Assembly (NCBI RefSeq): GCF_027594545.1
Contig: NZ_CP115160.1
Span: 1,931,001 to 1,995,000, forward strand
Length of the DNA: 64,000 nt
Origin: Algoriphagus sp. TR-M9
GTDB lineage: Bacteria; Bacteroidota; Bacteroidia; Cytophagales; Cyclobacteriaceae
Direction: 5' to 3'
Shown here in pieces: positions 8,251 to 16,031 of the stretch (positions are counted from its first letter, which is position 1; each line of letters starts with the position of its first letter). Made by a program: the position numbers and the translations under genes. The notes under the pieces are model-generated. The model was given only the letters and a program-made list of their open reading frames with translations. It was not told the DNA's origin and did no database searches.

Positions 8251-9621
8251 ATGTCTCATAGAAGAGAATTTATCAAAAAAAGCATTCTGGGTACAGCCGG
8301 GATAGCGATGGCTGGGATGAGTATGAGTGCCAAGTCCTATGCCTCTATCCTAGGGGCAAATGAGCGCATCAATCTGGCAGTGATCGGAATCAGAGGTCAA
8401 GGAAGCAATCATATCAACCAATGGTGCGCGCTGAAAGACAATCGGAATGTGAGGCTAAAGACGCTCTGCGATGCAGATGAGCAATATTTCGAACCCAAGT
8501 CAAAAGAAGTGATAGAGAAAACCGGAATCACTCCTGAGACCGAATGGGATATGCGGAAGGTATTTGATGACCAGGAGATTGACGCGGTTTCATTTGCAGT
8601 GCCAAACCACTGGCATGCGCTTGGAACCATCTGGGCCTGCCAAGCGGGGAAGCATGTGTATGTAGAAAAGCCAGCCAGTCATAACGTTTGGGAAGGAAGG
8701 AAAATGGTGGAAGCTGCCCGCAAATACGATAGAAGAGTACAGGTGGGCTTTCAAAATCGTTCCATAGCAAATGTGATGGAAGCAATGGAATTTTTACACG
8801 GAGGAGGAATAGGGGAAGTGTATATGGCAAGAGGCACTTGTTTCAAACCAAGGGATTCCTTTGGCAAAGTACCGGACAGCACTCCGCCAGCATCCTTGCA
8901 TTACGATTACTGGAGGGGACCGGCTGAAATGATTCCATACAATGAAAAAAAAGTACATTACAACTGGCACTGGCACTGGGCTACAGGTAATGGCGATACC
9001 GGAAACCAAGGACCACACCAGTTTGATGTAGCGCGCTGGGGAATGAATAAAAATGAACATCCAGTCTCAGTGTATTCTACGGGTGGAATCTATGGCATTG
9101 ACCCCAATGAATGCTCTCAGGAAACTCCAAATACCCAAAATTCGGTGTTCAAATATGCTGATGGAACTATGCTGGAGTTTGAAACCAGAGGTAGATATAC
9201 GAACGGGGAATCCAGTTTGGGAATTCACATTGGCAATGTCTTCTATGGCACAAAAGGCTATTTGGAACTGAATGGAAGCACTTGGAAGGCTTTCAGAGAA
9301 CGAGAAAAAGAACCTTTCGCCCAATCCAAATCTGAAGCAGCTCCAGCACCTAGCAATCAGGTACTGGCAGCACCCGGAGGAGCCGAGCATTATGCCAACT
9401 TCCTAGACGCGATCAGAGCTGGAAATGACTCAGCCCTGCACTGTGACATAGAAGAGGGCTTCAAGTCTTCGGTTTTACCCTTGATCGCCAATGTCTCTTA
9501 CCTGACCGGGCGTGAATTAAGGTTTGATGGAAGCACTGAGCAATTTGTCAAAGACAAGGAGGCTGATAAAATGCTGACCAGAAAATATAGAGATCCATAT
9601 ACAGTTCCTAAAAACGTTTGA
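8251..9621 (+). CDS. Exported Gfo/Idh/MocA-family oxidoreductase
   Basis: 456 residues. A twin-arginine-type leader (RREF plus a hydrophobic stretch to about 33) marks it for Tat export with cofactor bound. The Rossmann fold starts at about residue 40 (INLAVIGIRGQGSNH), and the family EKP motif is in VYVEKPASHN. The catalytic-domain region includes NWHWHWATGNGDTGNQGPHQFDVARWG, typical of this exported subgroup. The likely reaction is NAD(P)-linked oxidation or reduction at a sugar carbon, for example C3 of a glycoside. It heads a four-gene plus-strand set whose products all appear exported. Confidence 0.9.
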   Translation: MSHRREFIKKSILGTAGIAMAGMSMSAKSYASILGANERINLAVIGIRGQGSNHINQWCALKDNRNVRLKTLCDADEQYFEPKSKEVIEKTGITPETEWDMRKVFDDQEIDAVSFAVPNHWHALGTIWACQAGKHVYVEKPASHNVWEGRKMVEAARKYDRRVQVGFQNRSIANVMEAMEFLHGGGIGEVYMARGTCFKPRDSFGKVPDSTPPASLHYDYWRGPAEMIPYNEKKVHYNWHWHWATGNGDTGNQGPHQFDVARWGMNKNEHPVSVYSTGGIYGIDPNECSQETPNTQNSVFKYADGTMLEFETRGRYTNGESSLGIHIGNVFYGTKGYLELNGSTWKAFREREKEPFAQSKSEAAPAPSNQVLAAPGGAEHYANFLDAIRAGNDSALHCDIEEGFKSSVLPLIANVSYLTGRELRFDGSTEQFVKDKEADKMLTRKYRDPYTVPKNV

Positions 9622-9641
9622 TTGAAGTGAAAAAAGACAAA

Positions 9642-10511
9642 ATGAGTTTATCAAGAAGAAGTTTTGTGCAAAAAAGCATGGCTGCAGGTCTAGGCTTGGC
9701 GGCTTTGCCGGCATCTCTTCAGGCCATGGATTTGAGAAAGTCCAAAATGAAATTTGGCTTAGTCACTTACCAGTGGGGAAGGGATTGGGATTTGCCCACT
9801 TTGATAGCAAACTGTGAAAAAGCCGGCGTGCTAGGGGTGGAACTTCGCACCCAGCATGCACATGGAGTAGAGACTAGCTTGAGCCCTGCCGAGCGGGAAG
9901 CCGTAAAGCTGAGATTTGCGGATAGCCAGGTCACCTGTATTGGGTATGGGAGTAATTACGAATACCATAGTCCAGATGCGGAAGTTTTGCGAAAGAATAT
10001 TGAAGAAACTAAAGCCTACTTAAAGCTCTGCCAGGATATTGGCGCCACAGGGATTAAGGTCAAGCCAAATACGCTTCCCGAAGGAGTTCCAGCTGAGAAG
10101 ACTATCACGCAGATTGCAGCATCATTCAATGAAGTGGGAAAGTATGCTGCAGATTTGGGTCAGTTGGTTCGTGTGGAAGTGCATGGGCACCTGACTCAGG
10201 AGCTTCCAACCATGAAGGCGATTTTTGAGCAAGTCACTGAGCCTGCTGTGAAAATCTGTTGGAATTGCAATGCTGAAGATTTATTGCCTCCCGGTCTGGA
10301 AGCCAATTTCCATTCGGTCAAAAAATGGTTTGGAGATACCGTTCACGTACGCGAATTCGATGAGGGGGATTATCCTTATCCAGAACTATTCAAGTTATTT
10401 AATGCAATAAACTACGAGGGATGGATCTTAATGGAAGCTCGTACGGCTCCTGCCGATAGAGTAAAGGCCTTGGAAGAGCAGAAAAGAATCTTTCATAAAT
10501 TAACAAATTAA
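9642..10511 (+). CDS. Exported sugar phosphate isomerase/epimerase-like TIM-barrel protein
   Basis: 289 residues from the ATG at 9642. A TTG at 9618 overlapping the previous stop is possible but would put eight charged residues before the leader. The leader begins MSLSRRSFVQKS, a Tat-like motif. The body is an AP-endonuclease-2/xylose-isomerase-like barrel. Metal-site segments are visible: GVELRTQ, VRVEVHGH, KICWNCNAED, HVREFDEGDYPYPELF and GWILMEARTAP. It probably isomerises or epimerises a keto-sugar with a divalent metal. It sits 20 bases behind the oxidoreductase, consistent with an operon and a shared periplasmic substrate. Confidence 0.87.
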   Translation: MSLSRRSFVQKSMAAGLGLAALPASLQAMDLRKSKMKFGLVTYQWGRDWDLPTLIANCEKAGVLGVELRTQHAHGVETSLSPAEREAVKLRFADSQVTCIGYGSNYEYHSPDAEVLRKNIEETKAYLKLCQDIGATGIKVKPNTLPEGVPAEKTITQIAASFNEVGKYAADLGQLVRVEVHGHLTQELPTMKAIFEQVTEPAVKICWNCNAEDLLPPGLEANFHSVKKWFGDTVHVREFDEGDYPYPELFKLFNAINYEGWILMEARTAPADRVKALEEQKRIFHKLTN

Positions 10512-10588
10512 AATTAGCTGTATCTATTTGTAATACAAACTATTAAGTAGTTTAGTGTAAATTATACTTTAATTATAATAAACCTAGA

Positions 10589-11680
10589 ATGACTCCTATG
10601 AAGAGTAAATTATTAAGTGGATTGGCAGTAGCAATACTGATGGCGGGCACGGCCTGTAGCAACACAAATTCCGAAGAATCAACTGACAAAACTGAAGATC
10701 AGACAGTGACTGAAAATGCTAAAGTAGAGCTTGTGCATGATGAACAAGCCCAAAAAGTGGATGTAATCATTGCTGGTAAATTGTTCACTACATACATGTA
10801 TGCCGATTCCCTGGAGAAACCGGTTTTATACCCTATCCATACCGCAAATGGTAATGCCATCACTAGGGGCTGGCCTATTGCACCTAGGCCAGGCGAGCGA
10901 GTGGATCACCCGCATCATTTAGGACTTTGGTTTAATTATGGAGATGTCAATGGCTTGGACTTTTGGAACAATTCATCTGATATAGAGGACAAAACCAACT
11001 ATGGACACATTGTACATCGAGCTGTCAATTCCATCCAAAACGGAGAAAATGAGGGCAGGCTGGAAGTAAGCTTAGATTGGATGAATAGCAAGAATGAAGT
11101 TCTTTTGACAGAAAATACCACTTTTATATTCACTGGTAAAGATGACCAAAGAACCATCGACCGAATAGCTACCCTGACCGCTCCAAATGGTGAGGTGAAA
11201 CTGACTGATAATAAGGAGGGGATGCTGGGTCTTAGAACTGCAAGGCAATTGGAACACCCATCTGAAAAGCCCGAAATATTTACTGATGCCTCCGGCAAAA
11301 CCACCGATGTACCTACTATGAACAATGAAGGGGTCACCGGCATGTACCTCAGCAGCAATGGTAAGCAAGGAAACGATGTCTGGGGCACCAGAGGAGAATG
11401 GACCAGTCTCAGCGGGGAAATTGCAGGAGAGAAAATTTCAGTTATTATTCTGGATAAACCATCCAATCCTGGCTATCCTACCTATTGGCATGCCAGAGGT
11501 TATGGCTTGTTTGCAGCAAACCCACTTGGCCAAAAAGCACTTAGTGATGGTAAGGAAGAACTTAATTTCAAGCTGGCTCAGGGTGAATCTGCGACTTTCA
11601 GCTATAGAATTCTAGTCAATTCCAATGATCAGGTGGCAGCGGATAACCCAGACCGGGCTTTTAAAGCTTGGGCAAAGTAA
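10589..11680 (+). CDS. DUF6807 (PmoA-like) family lipoprotein
   Basis: 363 residues. The leader ends in a lipobox (LMAGTACSNTNS), so Cys23 or so is probably lipidated. An acidic Ser/Thr/Glu linker follows. The mature domain shows the family pattern: TRGWPIAPRPGERVDHPHHLGLWFNYGDVNGLDFW, with paired histidines that could bind metal. The ending is DNPDRAFKAWA. The family is often mislabelled methane oxygenase PmoA and has no proven activity; it recurs in glycan and polyol utilisation loci. An ATG nine bases later is an alternative start. Confidence 0.85.
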   Translation: MTPMKSKLLSGLAVAILMAGTACSNTNSEESTDKTEDQTVTENAKVELVHDEQAQKVDVIIAGKLFTTYMYADSLEKPVLYPIHTANGNAITRGWPIAPRPGERVDHPHHLGLWFNYGDVNGLDFWNNSSDIEDKTNYGHIVHRAVNSIQNGENEGRLEVSLDWMNSKNEVLLTENTTFIFTGKDDQRTIDRIATLTAPNGEVKLTDNKEGMLGLRTARQLEHPSEKPEIFTDASGKTTDVPTMNNEGVTGMYLSSNGKQGNDVWGTRGEWTSLSGEIAGEKISVIILDKPSNPGYPTYWHARGYGLFAANPLGQKALSDGKEELNFKLAQGESATFSYRILVNSNDQVAADNPDRAFKAWAK

Positions 11681-11798
11681 CAATTAGCTGAAAGCTGGAA
11701 ATCAGACCAAACCAGATTTAAAATCCATCAATGGTTTTTCCTTTGAGCTGTTTTGGATTAATTTCCCACTTTAATAATAAATCCTTAAAGTCTATTGT

Positions 11799-12566
11799 AT
11801 GAAAAAGACAAATCTAACACTTGCGCTTTTAGCGAGTGGAATGATGTTAAGTTCTTTGGCTACAGCCCAAGAAAAAACGCCTCCTCCTATGAAACCTGAG
11901 GCTACAGAATTTTACACTCCTGTACCACCTAGAGTCACGCCTGGGGCCAATAATACAGCACCGCCTTCTGATGCGATCGTTCTTTTTGATGGGTCTAATC
12001 TGAATGGATTTGTGAGTGCAAGAGATGGAAGTAGTCCTGCAGAATGGACCATAGAAAATGGAGAATTGGTAGTCACCCGAGGCAAAGGCGATATCCAATC
12101 CAAAATTCCATTCGGTGATGCACAATACCATGTGGAATGGTCTGCTCCTACAGAAATAGTAGGTGAGGGCCAAGGTAGAGGTAATTCAGGGTTCTTTTTG
12201 ATGGGCCTATATGAAGTACAGGTATTGGATAGCTATGAAAGTAAAACCTACACCAATGGACAGGCGGGGAGTATCTACAAGCAATTTCCTCCTTTGGCTA
12301 TGGCGCTTCGTCCTCCGGGAGAGTGGAATTACTATGACATAATTTTCAAAGCTCCTAGATTTAATAAAGATGGCATACTTACATCTCCAGCTACAGTTAC
12401 TGTTTTGATGAACGGAGTTTTGGTTCAAAATCACGTAGTACTTCGTGGTCCAACTGAGTATATTGGTATACCAAACTATAAGGCACATCCAGAGGAATTG
12501 CCTATTAAGCTTCAGGATCATGGTAATCCTGTTCGCTTCAGAAATATCTGGGTAAGAAAACTGTAA
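11799..12566 (+). CDS. Secreted DUF1080 (3-keto-disaccharide hydrolase-like) protein
   Basis: 255 residues with a Sec signal peptide (to about residue 23, ATAQ). The DUF1080 concanavalin-like fold is clear: DAIVLFDGSNLNGFVS, EWTIENGELVV, GRGNSGFFLMGLYEVQVLDS and the ending RFRNIWVRKL. Members of this family hydrolyse 3-keto glycosides made by Gfo/Idh/MocA enzymes. Together with the genes at 8251-11680 it suggests oxidation of a glycoside followed by cleavage of the keto-product outside the cytoplasm. A strong hairpin lies 26 bases past the stop. Confidence 0.88.
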   Translation: MKKTNLTLALLASGMMLSSLATAQEKTPPPMKPEATEFYTPVPPRVTPGANNTAPPSDAIVLFDGSNLNGFVSARDGSSPAEWTIENGELVVTRGKGDIQSKIPFGDAQYHVEWSAPTEIVGEGQGRGNSGFFLMGLYEVQVLDSYESKTYTNGQAGSIYKQFPPLAMALRPPGEWNYYDIIFKAPRFNKDGILTSPATVTVLMNGVLVQNHVVLRGPTEYIGIPNYKAHPEELPIKLQDHGNPVRFRNIWVRKL

Positions 12567-12592
12567 GAGTCAAGCCTTGCCCCACAACAAAT

Positions 12593-12621
12593 AAGGCTAG
12601 CCGATTCAATCGGCTAGCCTT
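12593..12621. terminator. Bidirectional terminator between the DUF1080 gene and msrB
   Basis: AAGGCTAGCCGA (12593-12604) and TCGGCTAGCCTT (12610-12621) form a perfect 12-bp stem with a five-base loop. The hairpin lies between convergent genes. It is followed on the plus strand by TTACTTTTAT and on the minus strand by ATTTGTTGT, so it can serve both. Confidence 0.82.
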
Positions 12622-12648
12622 TACTTTTATCCCATTTTACGCAAGTAG

Positions 12649-13098
12649 TTATTCTTCTGAGACTTTCTCTAAAGAAACGGCATTCATGCAGTAGCGTAAG
12701 CCGCTAGGAGCGGGACCGTCCGGAAAGACATGTCCCAAGTGAGCATCACAGACATTGCAAAGCGCTTCCACTCTGATCATCCCAAAACTGGTGTCTTTGT
12801 GATAAGCTACATGCTCCACAGTCACAGGCTGAGTGAAAGATGGCCATCCTGTTCCGCTTTCAAATTTCTCCTGAGAATCAAAAAGCGGTGTTCCACAGCA
12901 TTTGCAAGCATATAAGCCTGGCTCAAATAAACTGCACATCTCTGAGCTGTGAGCCCGCTCAGTGCCTTTTTGCCGGGTGACGTGGTATTCTTCTGCCGTC
13001 AGCAAAGCCTTCCACTCTCCATCGGTTTTGACCACTCTCTTCGGTGGAGTGGGATTTCCGTTATTGGCAAATTTTATGATATCATTCCAGGTAAGCAT
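12649..13098 (-). CDS. msrB: Peptide-methionine (R)-S-oxide reductase
   Basis: 149 residues from the ATG at 13098. The upstream extension to 13191 overlaps msrA and looks spurious. Two zinc CxxC pairs (CKCC and CNVC) and the catalytic cysteine in GLRYCMN are present, as are GTGWPSF and HLGHVFPDG. It repairs R-methionine sulfoxide in proteins. It has no export signal and so is cytoplasmic. It lies four bases behind msrA and must be cotranscribed with it. Confidence 0.96.
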   Translation of the reverse strand: MLTWNDIIKFANNGNPTPPKRVVKTDGEWKALLTAEEYHVTRQKGTERAHSSEMCSLFEPGLYACKCCGTPLFDSQEKFESGTGWPSFTQPVTVEHVAYHKDTSFGMIRVEALCNVCDAHLGHVFPDGPAPSGLRYCMNAVSLEKVSEE

Positions 13099-13102
13099 TA
13101 CT

Positions 13103-13600
13103 TTATTGGTTTGGTGACTTAATATTCTCTGAAAAACGCTCTCCCAACAGCTTAAGTTTAGGGGAAATGTAAATTTCACAAAAAGGAGCATCCGGTTTAT
13201 TTTGGTAATAGTTCAAGAACCTCTCCTCATTTTCCTTGAATATAGCCAAGGGTAGAATCTTCGAAATAGTCTCTACTGCTAAGGCTTTCTTTGCTTCGGA
13301 AAATGCTTTTCTTACCGGCTCTTCTTCAGCGTGTTGCGCAAAGTAAACCGCCGATCTGTACTTGCCCCGCATGCTATGATCAGACTGGCTGGAATGGGTT
13401 AACAAGTGTATTTCGATTAATGTTTGGAGCGTAATAATTTCAGGATCAAAGTGCACTTTCACGGCTTCTGAGAAATCCTGATACTCTCCCGAGGATGCTA
13501 TCCAGCCCTGCCGCACCTGATTTATTCCAAGCAAGGATTGAAAAACAGCCTCCGTGCACCAGTGACAACCTCCACCAAATCCTACTATCATTTCCGACAT
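13103..13600 (-). CDS. msrA: Peptide-methionine (S)-S-oxide reductase
   Basis: 165 residues, at the short end for the family. The active-site motif is GGGCHWCTEAVFQ with nucleophile C12; most MsrA proteins have GCFWC, so the His in place of Phe is a small variation. The usual downstream segment (FDPEIITLQTLIEIHLLTHSSQSD...GKYRSAVYF) is shortened but recognisable. It reduces S-methionine sulfoxide. The product complements MsrB of the next gene. Confidence 0.93.
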   Translation of the reverse strand: MSEMIVGFGGGCHWCTEAVFQSLLGINQVRQGWIASSGEYQDFSEAVKVHFDPEIITLQTLIEIHLLTHSSQSDHSMRGKYRSAVYFAQHAEEEPVRKAFSEAKKALAVETISKILPLAIFKENEERFLNYYQNKPDAPFCEIYISPKLKLLGERFSENIKSPNQ

Positions 13601-13615
13601 GACAGCATTTAAGAT

Positions 13616-14494
13616 TTACTGCTCAACAGAGATCGTATAGCTTTTTGTTTCCTTTTCACCTGGGGCCAAAAGCCTAATGCCTTCTTTATGCTCAAAGTCA
13701 TGGTCTGAATCATAGGAGTCCGCTATTCCCAGCCAGGGTTCTATGCAGACAAATGGCGCATTGGGCTTTGCCCAAATTCCCAGATAAGTAAAATCTTCAA
13801 AGTCTACAGAGATGATCGCACCTTTTTCCACATGCGAAAGACTGGCTTTTTTTGAATTTAAATGCTTAAAAATCAAAGCATCATCGTCAAATAGGGTTTT
13901 GGTCAGAGGAATGATTTTACTGTCTTTCAATAAGGGTTTCTGCTCATTTCCTATCAAGCCGTCAGCATTAACCATCCAGGTCGAGTCTGTCTCTGCTAGC
14001 GGAAATTCTATTCTATATTCTTCATATTTTTCACCTGCTTCCAGTGGACAATTGAACGCTGGATGTGCACCTAGGGAGTAGGGCATAGGAATTTCTCCCA
14101 AATTACTAATCTCATGATCTACTTTGAGAGATTTGCCACTTAGAGAAAAGATCAGGTCCAACTGAAACTGAAAAGGATATTCCAGCAAGGTCTCCTCGTC
14201 CCAGCTTAGTCGAAATCTAAGTGAATCTTCACTGCTTTCGATCAATTTTGGCTTAGTGGAATTTCGTACTATTCCATGTTTTGGGATTTTGTATTTTTTA
14301 CCGGAAATCATGCTGTAGCCCTCTTTCAAAGCTCCTATAATAGGAAAAAGCACTGGGGCTTGTCCTGTCCAGAAAGTGGGATCTCCCTGCCAGAGGTACT
14401 CTCTTTGCGTTGATTTTGAGCGGATGGAAGAAATTTCCATTCCTATTGGATTGATCTCAACTATCAACTCAGGGGATTGGATTGAATAATTCAT
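13616..14494 (-). CDS. Aldose 1-epimerase (galactose mutarotase-like) family protein
   Basis: 292 residues from the ATG at 14494; a frame from 14527 adds 11 unlikely residues. It shows the LacX-like branch of the family: a beta-sandwich with FWTGQAPVLFPIIGAL, YSLGAHPAFNCPL with the catalytic-type histidine, and VCIEPWLGIADS near the end. It probably interconverts anomers of a hexose or hexose phosphate, substrate unknown. There is no signal peptide. It lies 16 bases upstream of msrA on the same strand. Confidence 0.87.
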   Translation of the reverse strand: MNYSIQSPELIVEINPIGMEISSIRSKSTQREYLWQGDPTFWTGQAPVLFPIIGALKEGYSMISGKKYKIPKHGIVRNSTKPKLIESSEDSLRFRLSWDEETLLEYPFQFQLDLIFSLSGKSLKVDHEISNLGEIPMPYSLGAHPAFNCPLEAGEKYEEYRIEFPLAETDSTWMVNADGLIGNEQKPLLKDSKIIPLTKTLFDDDALIFKHLNSKKASLSHVEKGAIISVDFEDFTYLGIWAKPNAPFVCIEPWLGIADSYDSDHDFEHKEGIRLLAPGEKETKSYTISVEQ

Positions 14495-14537
14495 TGATGA
14501 TTTTGTGATTGTGATATAACGCTCCACCAGGGTGATT

Positions 14538-15839
14538 TTACGGCAATTTCGAAAAGTCTATTTCTGGATGCTTTCCAACCGCGGGCCGTTTATGAAGGCT
14601 ATTTAGCGCTTCGGATCTATTGAAAAAGCCCCCGTTTCGCAGATAAAATTGAGCTGATTTTGCACCTCCTTCATAATCTTGTCGGTAACCCCTTCGCGCG
14701 ATGTCATCCCCGGTGAATTTTGCTTCGGTCAGCTCCAGCCAATTACCTTCACGATCTCTAGCCCATTGATTCGCATACCTAGCTGTCCTTTCCAAATGCC
14801 CGGATTCAGGTATGAAGTTTTCCAAAAATGAATGAGGTCTTTGATACCAGGTATCTGTTTTTGGACGTAAAAAGCTCGCGATCAAAATCCATTCCCCTAG
14901 ATCTGGATCTTTAAAATATGCCGTATAAATGGTGTTTCCCTGTCCGTCAGGTTTCACCGAATTCAGGAAACTATAAGTTTCACCAGCTTTCCAGGGATAG
15001 ACCAGGTAGCTTTGGCCTCCAGAGCCCTCATTTCCAAATTCACCCGTATAGACTCTTTCGCCTTTTTTCAGCAGTTTGATTTTTTCAGCTTCAGGGATTT
15101 CTTTTGGGTTATCGGTTTTGAAGGGGCTCCAGACCGAAAAAAGTATCCTTCGTTCTTGTGCCGAATTGACCTGAATTCCGAAATAACCTTCGGCAAAACC
15201 GTTTGCCATAAAGTAAGAACCTATGGGGTCTAAGCCTTGAGGTACAGTTACTTCATTGTAAAACCACTGAAAATCCCTGTCCTCGGGTAGCTGGTAAGAC
15301 AAGTGAACAGAAGGGCCTCGGCGTCCCCAGTAAAAACGGTTGTTTTCATTGTCTTTCACAAAGTCAAGTTCCAGGTTAGTTTCCCCCAAAAGTTCTATGC
15401 TTTTGATTTTGGCAAAGTTATCCCCTGATTTTTCCAGTCCATTCAGCCTCAATGTATTGTACCCCTCGATAATCTGAAATTTGCCGGCGGAAACAATTCT
15501 AGCTTGACCCGGATTGATTTCCAAAACTTGGGATTTTCCGTTCAATTCCAAGGCTATAGTACTGACATGACTTTGGGCCATTAGTGCCAGATTTAGCGTG
15601 AGGGAATCTCTTATTGAAGATTTGAAATACACGGAAAACTCCGAATCCTTCTCTGTCCAACTTGCAATGCCATCTGTACTAATTTTCTCTTGCTTAGCTC
15701 CCTGACTCTGAAAGGCATTTCCACCAAGAGGAATGGAAAGAGCCTGAACACTCTGGCTAAAAAGGGGATTAGCCGAGAATTGAATTAAGGCAAGCACAGT
15801 TAAGAACAGGAGGGAAATTCGTGTTTTCATCAGTTTCAT
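14538..15839 (-). CDS. Secreted DUF3472 protein with N-terminal DUF5077-like domain
   Basis: 433 residues from the ATG at 15839, which begins a normal signal peptide (MKLMKTRISLLFLTVLALI, cleaved near FSQ). Residues about 30-160 are a small beta domain of the DUF5077 kind. The remainder matches DUF3472: WFYNEVTVPQGLDPIGSYFMANGFAEGYFGIQVNS, FSVWSPFKTD and GGQSYLVYPWKAGETYSFL. Such proteins occur in polysaccharide utilisation loci of Bacteroidota and may bind or modify glycans; no activity is proven. It lies between an epimerase and a large lipoprotein cytochrome on the same strand. Confidence 0.83.
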   Translation of the reverse strand: MKLMKTRISLLFLTVLALIQFSANPLFSQSVQALSIPLGGNAFQSQGAKQEKISTDGIASWTEKDSEFSVYFKSSIRDSLTLNLALMAQSHVSTIALELNGKSQVLEINPGQARIVSAGKFQIIEGYNTLRLNGLEKSGDNFAKIKSIELLGETNLELDFVKDNENNRFYWGRRGPSVHLSYQLPEDRDFQWFYNEVTVPQGLDPIGSYFMANGFAEGYFGIQVNSAQERRILFSVWSPFKTDNPKEIPEAEKIKLLKKGERVYTGEFGNEGSGGQSYLVYPWKAGETYSFLNSVKPDGQGNTIYTAYFKDPDLGEWILIASFLRPKTDTWYQRPHSFLENFIPESGHLERTARYANQWARDREGNWLELTEAKFTGDDIARRGYRQDYEGGAKSAQFYLRNGGFFNRSEALNSLHKRPAVGKHPEIDFSKLP

Positions 15840-16031
15840 AATTGTAAGCTTAAAGGTAACCATGCGCTGGTTTTATGCTACAGATCCTGATTCTAAAATT
15901 TACCAGTTTTTCCAATTCACTGCTTGAAGAGCGGAGCGGTAAGGATTTGTTAAGGTTTCCTTCGGATCTTTCGGATTTACAGTCTTTATAGTTTTCAACT
16001 TTACTATCACTAACCTTCCGAAACCCATTTC

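Noticed and set aside
12593..12621. Inverted repeat as an insertion-sequence end
   Set aside because: No transposase or target duplication is present. The position between convergent genes with T-runs marks a terminator.
13099..13191. Extended N-terminus of msrB
   Set aside because: It overlaps the end of msrA by 89 bases and has no family match. The ATG at 13098 is four bases from the msrA stop.
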